From the NCBI GenBank assembly GCA_017643965.1, contig JAEPMM010000072.1, positions 1 to 11,352 of the forward strand: a DNA stretch of 11,352 nt, given 5' to 3'. The stretch's first letter is position 1. Every line of letters begins with the position of its first letter. Positions 1 through 6,516 of the stretch are shown here, piece after piece. The DNA comes from Marinobacter sp. (lineage in GTDB: Bacteria > Pseudomonadota > Gammaproteobacteria > Pseudomonadales > Oleiphilaceae). Made by a program: the position numbers and the translations under genes. The notes below the pieces were generated by a model, which worked only from the letters and a program-made list of their open reading frames with translations, made no database searches and had not been told where the DNA came from.

Positions 1-135
1 CGAACCCTGGATGAAGCAAGAGCCGACATATTCGATTACATCGAGCGATTCCATAATCCGAGGATGCGACGTAGAGTTGCTGCTCAGGATCGGAAGCTTT
101 GCACCGTTTTATAACCGTCCGTGGAAACGGGGTAG
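1..135 (+). pseudogene. 3' end of an IS3-family transposase (OrfB), with an early stop
   Basis: Reading frame 1 from the window edge gives the end of an IS3-type integrase-core transposase, including LDEARADIFDYIERFHNPRM, the region after the catalytic Glu that resembles the usual 'YIExFYNxxRxH' stretch. The frame meets TAA at 112-114, then continues as Pro-Ser-Val-Glu-Thr-Gly to TAG at 133-135. From memory, IS3 relatives end in 'L-K-PSVxTG', so the TAA most likely replaces a Lys codon (AAA). The DDE residues and the 5' end lie outside the window. No terminal inverted repeat could be fixed downstream of 135. The fragment lies antisense to the 3' end of the small island gene at 84-509. The family assignment is by motif recognition only. 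Confidence 0.72.
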
Positions 136-509
136 AACCCGAGAGAGTTGTCGTGCAACCTTTCGTATATCTCAATGTGGTGGGCGCGTAACGCGCTTAT
201 CTGGCTATCCCGTTCGGCGACTTGTTCTTTTAGGCGGGCTACCTGATCGCGTAGGTGCTCATTGGTTGCATCCCCGTCGACCATCCTGCGCGTGCAATCG
301 AGTTCGTTGAGTACCTTATCAATCAAGGAACTCCGTCGTGTTAGGGAGACACGGGTCGTCGGTACCAATCTTGCGACCTCACTTGCATTGAAGACATACG
401 AATGCCCCTCTTCAACTCCGGCAGCAGCGAGATCTCTAATGGTCGATTCAATACGATCATCTAGTTCCTTTCCTCGGAGCTGTTTCCCTTTTTGTTTTTT
501 CGTGGCCAT
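84..509 (-). CDS. Small coiled-coil protein at the end of the recombinase operon (TnpC/GmtX-like position)
   Basis: A 141-aa protein, last of the four operon genes, starting 8 bp after the third recombinase stop. The N-terminus is basic (KKQKGKQLRGK). Residues about 40-70 (ASEVARLVPTTRVSLTRRSS and following) could be a helix-turn-helix, though I would not call it firmly. Residues about 80-118 are heptad-like and charged (NEHLRDQVARLKEQVAERDS), a likely coiled coil. Small proteins with this possible HTH plus coiled-coil build close Tn554-type operons (TnpC, DUF6262) and gamma-mobile-trio operons (GmtX), where they are thought to assist the recombinases. The last 17 or so residues are encoded antisense to the dead IS3 transposase at 84-135, so the native C-terminus may have been lost or replaced. 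Its biochemical role is unknown. The start ATG at 507-509 fits, with GGAG about 13 nt upstream. Confidence 0.72.
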   Translation of the reverse strand: MATKKQKGKQLRGKELDDRIESTIRDLAAAGVEEGHSYVFNASEVARLVPTTRVSLTRRSSLIDKVLNELDCTRRMVDGDATNEHLRDQVARLKEQVAERDSQISALRAHHIEIYERLHDNSLGFYPVSTDGYKTVQSFRS

Positions 510-517
510 CGGCTAGA

Positions 518-2779
518 TCACTCCAGTTCAATAACTTTGATACGCTTTAGCATTGCGTTGGAATTGGAACGTACCCGTTTGAAGTGGCTTATCTGTGGTG
601 ACTCTTCAAACCCCTGTGATTCCAGTGCGTCAATAACAAGCCCCGATTCTTTGTTGATCTGTTCGATTTCAGCTACATGATCTTTATTTCTCGGGTCTAC
701 AACTAAATGCTCGCAAGGGCCCGATTCCTCGCTCTCACAACTAAAGCAGCTCAGATAGTGGGGACAGGGCGTTGTGCTCCAATCAAGCATACATGCCCCG
801 TGGGGCATAGAATTAACCATCCTGGTCACAGCTGTTAGATAGGATTCTGCATCAGATCGAGAAAAATCGCAGAGCATATTGTAGGTATCAGCAACTCGAC
901 CTACCGCTATACCGTCGCGTACAGCTTGCTTCATACGTTCAGTTCGTACTTTGTTACTAGTTTGATCGTAGGTGGCATTTTGACTGCGGTATTTTCGGTT
1001 AAAAATTAATGCAATCTGATCCTCTGTCAGTCCGCCGTTTTGATAGACAGTATTTAACCAATGTCGAATGTCATGAGTCGTGAACTTCGCAATATCGTTA
1101 CTTCTTGGATCTATAATCTTCAGTCGGTTGAAAGCACTGTCTTCAGCGTTGCCCGTTCCGAGAGACCTCTTTTCTCCACATAACCATCGTATGATTTGCC
1201 CAGCTGTAATGGTGGAATATTCGCGAACCCTGGTAGTGTAGGCGTCAGACAGAGCGTATTTTTCTACGATAAGTAAAGATTCATGTTGGAAAAGCAGGGT
1301 TTTGCCATCTTTGTCACGCAATAACGGTCGCGATTGATGAGTAAATTCTTCCGATACCTTATTTTCATATTCTATATCACCATTAGTATCGTAGAATTTT
1401 GAATATTTTATAGGGTCAATAGACTCAAAGCTTGCATTGTATTCTGGTGCTGGGAATGTTTTCCCCCTTAATTGATACTCCTGTGCTTCATCGATAATGT
1501 CCTTGATTAGCGATCTCGTATTCTTTTTAAGAGTAACGTTCCAATTTTTTTCAAGTTGCCTGAAAGAAATGACTCTTTTATCTGTGTCCCAATTTACACG
1601 TTGTTCTCCTGCAGATTTGCTATTTTTTATTTTTGGTAGATTACCCGAGCGTGCAGCGATTTGGTCTTGATATAAAAAGCTCAAGGTGCTTCGGCTCATT
1701 CCTAGATTCTTCGCTGCCTTAACTTTGCTGCCTACTTTATCTATTTCTCCAATCACATCTACAAACTGTTGTTTCTTGTTCCACCATGCGCCCCGGGGAT
1801 TAATCATTAAATGGCTTGGTTCAGCTGTCCACTTATTAGCCCACTTTTTTACCATGTAACGAAGAGCTTCTTTGTTCTCTTTTATTTTTGAAAAATCTAA
1901 AATCGAATTATAATTAACCGCTGCGGCCGTATTTCGAGCATTATTCGTCAGCTCTATAAGGATTTTAATAGCATCTTCGACAACCTCTGCCATCCCTGGA
2001 TGAACAGGGCGAGGAACGGCTATCCCGTCTTTTCTTGGATAGTGAAGAATATATAGCCCACCATCGATTCTAAGAATGCATTCTGCAGGCAGGGTCGCTA
2101 ATTCGGTTACCCTAAACCCAGTTGCTAAGGTGATAGAGATAATAGAAATAAAAAATTTGTCGCGTTTTGATATTCCTGTTTTATTGCGTGACGATAAAAG
2201 ATCGGATAGAACTTCATTAGGTATAAGTTTTTCGTGACGCCCTTCTTCGGTACCATATCGACCTTGAACTGCCGGATTCTTTAATGAGCTTTTATAATTT
2301 AATCGTAATTGGAAAATCCTATTCAGGAATTTACTTAGGTTTTGGAGGGTTGTCGATCGACGAAATGCAACGCCTGGAGCATAGTTCTTTGAAAGGAAAT
2401 GTTCAGCGCTTTTAAAATCTGATGTCTTCAAGGTCAGAATAGATCGCGCGCCAATTATAGAGTCAAGGGCTAAAGATGCTGACAGCGAGTTAAAGCAGCT
2501 GCTTGTTCCCCAATTCTTTTTTAGTCGTCCGTCAAGGATCCAGATTTTAACAATAAATCTTAGTTCTTTATTAAATATCTTATCAAAATAAATGTTTTTT
2601 ACTCTTGAGTTTCCGGGGCTGATTGCCCAATCAATGATATTCCAGACGTTGTCAAGAAAATTGATTTTGGGCGGTATTGACAATAGTAATTCATTGTGTA
2701 GGTCCTGGAATACTTTATTCGCTCCGAGATCGCAAAGCGTTTCTCTAATAACGTTACTAGTCGAGCTATCATTTTTCAT
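518..2779 (-). CDS. Large tyrosine recombinase with an internal Fis-like HTH insertion and Cys-rich tail (GmtZ-like position)
   Basis: A 753-aa protein, third in the operon. Box I is TGFRVTELATL with R223; a likely beta-hairpin Lys is K250 (YPRKDG). Box II is THDIRHWL with H569, R572 and H573, and the nucleophile candidate is Y604 (NATYDQ). The position normally His/Trp, nine residues before the Tyr, is R595. About 345 residues separate box I from box II, far more than in ordinary integrases. This insertion holds a Fis-type helix-turn-helix at about 352-371 (VKAAKNLGMSRSTLSFLY). The tail has a Cys cluster, C663, C672, C678, C681 and C689, with CPHYLSC, a possible zinc site. The start ATG at 2777-2779 has a strong GGAGGAA ribosome site just upstream and overlaps the preceding gene by 11 bp. 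It presumably acts with its neighbours in DNA integration and excision. The name GmtZ is a guess from size and order. Confidence 0.82.
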   Translation of the reverse strand: MKNDSSTSNVIRETLCDLGANKVFQDLHNELLLSIPPKINFLDNVWNIIDWAISPGNSRVKNIYFDKIFNKELRFIVKIWILDGRLKKNWGTSSCFNSLSASLALDSIIGARSILTLKTSDFKSAEHFLSKNYAPGVAFRRSTTLQNLSKFLNRIFQLRLNYKSSLKNPAVQGRYGTEEGRHEKLIPNEVLSDLLSSRNKTGISKRDKFFISIISITLATGFRVTELATLPAECILRIDGGLYILHYPRKDGIAVPRPVHPGMAEVVEDAIKILIELTNNARNTAAAVNYNSILDFSKIKENKEALRYMVKKWANKWTAEPSHLMINPRGAWWNKKQQFVDVIGEIDKVGSKVKAAKNLGMSRSTLSFLYQDQIAARSGNLPKIKNSKSAGEQRVNWDTDKRVISFRQLEKNWNVTLKKNTRSLIKDIIDEAQEYQLRGKTFPAPEYNASFESIDPIKYSKFYDTNGDIEYENKVSEEFTHQSRPLLRDKDGKTLLFQHESLLIVEKYALSDAYTTRVREYSTITAGQIIRWLCGEKRSLGTGNAEDSAFNRLKIIDPRSNDIAKFTTHDIRHWLNTVYQNGGLTEDQIALIFNRKYRSQNATYDQTSNKVRTERMKQAVRDGIAVGRVADTYNMLCDFSRSDAESYLTAVTRMVNSMPHGACMLDWSTTPCPHYLSCFSCESEESGPCEHLVVDPRNKDHVAEIEQINKESGLVIDALESQGFEESPQISHFKRVRSNSNAMLKRIKVIELE

Positions 2780-4337
2780 TGCCTTCCTCCGCTATCAAAT
2801 ATATAACGGATTTTATTGCTGCTCCAATGCGATCGAAATCCTTCTCAAGTTTACTTCGTTCTTTCTTGCCCTCGGATTGACGCCATTTATCTAATTGATT
2901 TTCAATGTAATTAAGCGCTTTAGTATGATCAGCTTCACGCCACGCTAGGAAATGTGGGCACCCGTTGTAACAACCCCACAACGGATGTTTTTTACATATA
3001 TCACCATTTCCGCAACTTCCTACTACCGCAGGTGCTTCGTCGGCAGAGACAGTCGGAATGATTATTGGTTGGCTGCCTACATCATCACTTATTGACCCTT
3101 TAAAGAAATAGGATCGGTTTAATGCCATGAATACGTCACCAATTCCACGGTCTGTGGATCTTTCAAGAACTGGCATCAGGTCGGAGCCTACTGCCTTGAT
3201 ATAGGAATCGGCTGAATAGGGAGAATCCTGTTCTAATATCTCCTGAATGAGCTCACGTGGTACTCCTTGGAGGGCCAAAGTCGTTCCCCCTGTATGGCGG
3301 AATCTGTACGGTGTCAAATTTATTGGTTTTTTGGTACGAGGGCTGATTAGTTTTTTCCTCCATGCCCAATCCTGGATATGGTTTTTTGCAGTTGCTACAT
3401 TCATTTCACCGTGCATTACCCAGTCTGGACAGATTCCTTTTATTGGAATCATGATGATTAGGCGATCTATTTGATTCTGGTACTTTTTTATTTCTTTTCG
3501 TTCGGAAAAAGCAATAATAGACCTGCCTAATTGCTCGGTAATTTGCCAGATTCCTGGCTCCTGTCCCGCTTGGTGTTTTGCTTTCGGAATTCTTAAAAAA
3601 TATTCGGAAGGTGCCCCTTTTTTGGGGGGCGGAATGTGCCACAAAGCATCAGATTTCATACCTAATATTTGACTAGGTCTTTTCAATGTTTCGCTAAGAA
3701 TTCTACAAAAAATTCTAATACCAGAATCTAAGTCAGATTCATGCTCGATTTCTTTGTTTAAAGCTGCAGAAAGTACTTCCCATTCGGCGCTGGTGAATGC
3801 TCCGGTGTCCGGGTCCCACCCCAGGACATTCCGGAGAGGGTGCGTCTCATTTCGTGCCTTCCAAGTTTCCATCTCACTTGCTATTAAAAGTTTGGCTCCA
3901 GCCTGTTCTTTAATTGCTAGCTCTTTATATAAGCTACGGATTACGCTTCGATCGCTTGCGGTCAATTTATGCCATATCGATAACCAATCACCGATATCAA
4001 TATCGGAAAGTTCTTCTTCGTCGTTTTTGTTTAATTGATAAAGCTCTTTGCTTAGGTTTTTGAGTGAACATTCTATCTTTGATAAATAGTGAGGTGATCT
4101 AGTTTTAAGTCGTTCTATCACTAATGATCGAATTGCCATCTTTATTTTTTTTGAGAGGTCTATTTTGTTCCAGTCTAGCTTTCTTATTTGACCTTGATAT
4201 TTGGCAGTCCATAATTCTGTGCTTATATTTATCCAAATAGTGTGAGGTGGACAAAAGTCGCAAGCGATGAATATCTCTCCTTCGTTTGATTCAAAAAGGC
4301 CTGTTTTATAGTTCTCAGTTAGTTGATTGCTGTCCAT
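2769..4337 (-). CDS. Tyrosine recombinase with divergent active site and Cys-rich tail (GmtY/TnpB-like position)
   Basis: A 522-aa protein, second in the operon. The catalytic half is at the C-terminal side. Box I is LSETLKRPSQI with R220, K252 or K254 may be the hairpin Lys, box II is PYRFRHTGG with R347 and H348, and the nucleophile is probably Y379 (ADSYIKA). Two usual positions differ: the first His of box II is Y344 and the His/Trp position is Q370. The N-terminal 180 residues are unrecognised, with a Cys/His pair near residues 29-32. After the catalytic part comes a Cys cluster, C442, C448, C456 and C460, ending CPHFLAW, which resembles the CPHYL motif of the next gene and may bind zinc. 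The ATG overlaps the first recombinase by 19 bp, so coupled translation is likely. A chromosomal Xer or phage integrase role is less likely because of this context. Confidence 0.82.
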   Translation of the reverse strand: MDSNQLTENYKTGLFESNEGEIFIACDFCPPHTIWINISTELWTAKYQGQIRKLDWNKIDLSKKIKMAIRSLVIERLKTRSPHYLSKIECSLKNLSKELYQLNKNDEEELSDIDIGDWLSIWHKLTASDRSVIRSLYKELAIKEQAGAKLLIASEMETWKARNETHPLRNVLGWDPDTGAFTSAEWEVLSAALNKEIEHESDLDSGIRIFCRILSETLKRPSQILGMKSDALWHIPPPKKGAPSEYFLRIPKAKHQAGQEPGIWQITEQLGRSIIAFSERKEIKKYQNQIDRLIIMIPIKGICPDWVMHGEMNVATAKNHIQDWAWRKKLISPRTKKPINLTPYRFRHTGGTTLALQGVPRELIQEILEQDSPYSADSYIKAVGSDLMPVLERSTDRGIGDVFMALNRSYFFKGSISDDVGSQPIIIPTVSADEAPAVVGSCGNGDICKKHPLWGCYNGCPHFLAWREADHTKALNYIENQLDKWRQSEGKKERSKLEKDFDRIGAAIKSVIYLIAEEGNEK

Positions 4338-5563
4338 AATTTTGCACCGCTATTTAGTAATTTAAATGGTGCCCGAACTCTATTCATACGGGCATTCTTT
4401 GTATATTTTTCGATACTGGCCTCATTCGACCATCCTCCCCAAAGAATTAGGTCATCCAGTTTTGCTTGGTATTCACTCCTGTTTTCGATTCCTGCAATAT
4501 CTTCATACATGCGGTTAAAGAATGCGTGTCTAGCTAAATGCCAGTGGAAGTCAACTCCAGTGCCTTCTCTGATATCCTTCGCAATGCTGTGAGCTGACCT
4601 AATAGATAAAGGGGCGCCTGCTTGAGACGTGATTAAAAATGCGTGGGGGAGCTTTAACTTTCTCATCCGCTTTCCATTGCGCTGGATCCAAGGAAGACGG
4701 TGTTCTGTTATATAGTTCGATACGAGAGCAGGAAAACGTGTGTTCTCAAAGAGGAACCCAAGGTCTCTTGAAAGGGTTTTGGGGCGCGGTGGTTTGTTCC
4801 GGGGATCAAAGTAATCTTCTTCCCTTTCTTCGATCCGCACTATTCGGAAATACTGGGCGTTTCTGGTAGGACATTCGAAGGTTCGCATCGCTAAAATCTC
4901 ACCCAGACGCATTCCGAACTCTATTGCCATGCGCCATATGAGGTAGTCGCGATACGCTAAATCTCTATTTATTAATCGATTTTTATTTTCTGGATTGAGA
5001 AAGGCTTCGATCGACTCGATTTCCCTCTCCAAAAGGTCTGGAGCACCATTATTTTTCGGTGATTTTAATTTGGCTTCTTTCCACGCTCTCGCCTGGGACT
5101 GTGCTTTCAGCTCAACTTCGACATTATAGGTGCTGGAGTTAGATGCCTTTGCAAATTGGTCAATAAACCAAACGCAGGCGGTAGAGCATGCTGTAAGTTT
5201 TGCGTTGATAGATTGGCGTTTGCTTCGCGAGATGCTGCCGGAAGAAGTTTTGCTTCGATTTCTCAGCCATGCCGCAAAGGATCTGATCTGAGGTCGAGAC
5301 AAACCCTGGCCGCACAAAAGCAAGTGATCTATATCGACGTTCTGATAGGCAGCCCAGGAGTAGAGGTAAGCGAGGTTATAAAGCGCTGTGTGGACGGTAT
5401 TGTAAGATTCAGTCGATTGGGAAAGGTTTATTTCGTAAAGAGATGCCGCTGGCGTGGGTGTGTTTGTTTTTCTGTTAATGAGGAGGTGGCGGTGGCCGAA
5501 CCCTGGCAGGCGGGTTGAAATTAACCGGTACGGAAGCAGCTCTTGTGAGCGTTCCGGATGCAT
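4319..5563 (-). CDS. Tyrosine recombinase / site-specific integrase, first gene of the module
   Basis: A 414-aa protein with a complete tyrosine-recombinase active site: R219 in GMRLGEILAM, probable Lys K262 (PKTLSRD), H342 and R345 in HLARHAFF, W378 in WGGWSN, and nucleophile Y387 in IEKYTKN. Residues about 45-165 look like the N-terminal core-binding (SAM-like) half, including the basic segment RNRSKTSSGSISRSKRQS (101-118). Such enzymes cleave and rejoin DNA through a 3'-phosphotyrosine link and insert or excise mobile DNA. It is the operon's first gene, nearest to the chromosome junction, and has the most canonical catalytic set, so it is the best candidate for the main strand-transfer enzyme. 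The ATG at 5561-5563 lacks a strong Shine-Dalgarno sequence and I see no clear promoter upstream. The exact subfamily (TnpA-like, RitA-like or the integrase of a gamma-mobile-trio island) is undecided. Confidence 0.88.
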   Translation of the reverse strand: MHPERSQELLPYRLISTRLPGFGHRHLLINRKTNTPTPAASLYEINLSQSTESYNTVHTALYNLAYLYSWAAYQNVDIDHLLLCGQGLSRPQIRSFAAWLRNRSKTSSGSISRSKRQSINAKLTACSTACVWFIDQFAKASNSSTYNVEVELKAQSQARAWKEAKLKSPKNNGAPDLLEREIESIEAFLNPENKNRLINRDLAYRDYLIWRMAIEFGMRLGEILAMRTFECPTRNAQYFRIVRIEEREEDYFDPRNKPPRPKTLSRDLGFLFENTRFPALVSNYITEHRLPWIQRNGKRMRKLKLPHAFLITSQAGAPLSIRSAHSIAKDIREGTGVDFHWHLARHAFFNRMYEDIAGIENRSEYQAKLDDLILWGGWSNEASIEKYTKNARMNRVRAPFKLLNSGAKLWTAIN

Positions 5564-5710
5564 ATCTTGACCATAAAGTTGAAATCTCGAAGTTTTGTAA
5601 CTAACTGACTTTTAAGCGAAAAGGGGCTTTTCCAAAGATGTATGCAAGCCTAGGTGCTACTAAGCAAGAAGTCCAGAAGTTTTTCACCTGGTGGCTATTT
5701 TCTGTCTTTC

Positions 5711-5750
5711 TTAATAAAAAGCCTCCCCTAATCAGATGGTTAAGGGAGGC
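5711..5750 (-). terminator. Rho-independent terminator of the nrdJa-nrdJb operon
   Basis: Read leftward, the arms GCCTCCC (from 5750 inward) and GGGAGGC (down to 5721) form a 7-bp stem, extended by TTA/TAA pairs after one mismatch. A U-rich run encoded by 5711-5720 follows. It lies about 45 nt beyond the nrdJb stop. A second small hairpin (TTTAGC/GCTAAA, 5759-5776) lies between the stop codon and this terminator. The island's first recombinase starts 150 bp further on in the same direction, so this element also insulates it from nrd transcription. Confidence 0.85.
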
Positions 5751-5794
5751 TCTAAAGATTTAGCCTTTCAGCTAAAAATATACACTTCTCACGG

Positions 5795-6490
5795 CTACTG
5801 ACACTTACTATCGCCACAAGACAGGCAGGTCGCGCACCCGTCCATCACGATCACCGCCTTGGTGCTGCACTTGCCGCACATGGTGGCGTTGGCGGGGTAG
5901 TCGCCCACTTTGTCGTCGTTGGTGGCCGTGGTGTGGCTGGCTTCGAACTCGGCGCGCTTTTCGGCGAGGATGCGCTTGGTGGTTTCGCTCATTTCCTCGC
6001 TTTCCAGCAGGCCGATGGCCTTCAGGTGCTTCTCGATCACGGCGCCGATTTCCGCCACCAGCGAGGGCATGAACACGCCGCCTTTCTTGAAGTAGCCGCC
6101 GTTGGGGTCGTACACGCTGCGCAGCTCTTCCACCAGGAAGGTCACGTCGCCACCCTTGCGGAAGACCGCAGAGATAACGCGGGTGAGGGCGATAACCCAC
6201 TGGAAGTGTTCCATCGACTTGGAGTTGATGAACACTTCGTACGGCTGCCGGCTTTCGTGGTCGGTGTCTTCGTTGAGCAGGATGTCGTTGATGGTGATGT
6301 ACATCGCATGCTCGCCGATCGGCGGCTTGATCTTGTAGGTGGTGCCCAGCAGGAAGTCCGGCCGTTCGATGTATTCGTTCATCTGTACGGGTTTGACTTC
6401 CGGCTGCACAGCCGCCTGTTCCTGGCTGGCTTCAGGGTCGGCTTTCTTGACGCGGTAGCCGACGATCTTATTGCTGATTTTAACTGTCAT
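5795..6490 (-). CDS. nrdJb: Class II ribonucleotide reductase, small C-terminal part NrdJb
   Basis: A 231-aa protein that in many bacteria is the C-terminal section of one NrdJ chain; Pseudomonas has it as a separate NrdJb. Residues about 40-165 (GTTYKIKPPIGEHAMYITIN, KGGVFMPSL) match the TSCPD-type domain found at the end of vitamin B12-dependent reductases. A linker of about 40 residues leads to a C-terminal metal-binding knuckle with C205, C208, C219, C222, C225 and C230 (MCGKC, CATCLSCGDSKC). In NrdJ enzymes Cys residues at the tail pass electrons from thioredoxin to the active-site disulfide, and that role is inferred here. The ATG at 6488-6490 has an AAGGA ribosome site 8 nt upstream. 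It follows nrdJa after 26 bp and is surely co-transcribed, ending at the terminator just downstream. Confidence 0.9.
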   Translation of the reverse strand: MTVKISNKIVGYRVKKADPEASQEQAAVQPEVKPVQMNEYIERPDFLLGTTYKIKPPIGEHAMYITINDILLNEDTDHESRQPYEVFINSKSMEHFQWVIALTRVISAVFRKGGDVTFLVEELRSVYDPNGGYFKKGGVFMPSLVAEIGAVIEKHLKAIGLLESEEMSETTKRILAEKRAEFEASHTTATNDDKVGDYPANATMCGKCSTKAVIVMDGCATCLSCGDSKCQ

Positions 6491-6516
6491 GTTCGTTGTC
6501 CTTGTCGGTTACCGGA

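Larger units (their letters stand above)
1..5700. mobile_element. End of an integrated island with a multi-recombinase module; right edge within about 5564-5710
   Basis: Four leftward genes (three tyrosine recombinases plus a small possible HTH/coiled-coil protein) form a tight operon with no obvious host gene among them. The DNA here, especially 1300-2800, is visibly richer in A and T than the nrdJ region to the right. An IS3 remnant adjoins the left end of the operon, so island DNA probably continues left of the window. The right boundary must fall between the first recombinase start (5563) and the nrdJb terminator (5711-5750). I found no convincing terminal repeat there, so the given end is approximate. 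Known relatives in layout are Tn554-like transposons (TnpA, TnpB, small TnpC), RIT elements (three overlapping recombinases) and gamma-mobile-trio islands. Which of these it belongs to is not settled from sequence alone. Confidence 0.75.

Noticed and set aside
1..5506. The 10-mer CGAACCCTGG occurs three times (1-10, 1224-1233, 5497-5506).
   Set aside because: All copies lie in coding sequence in different contexts with no longer shared flank. I see no evidence that it is a recombination site.
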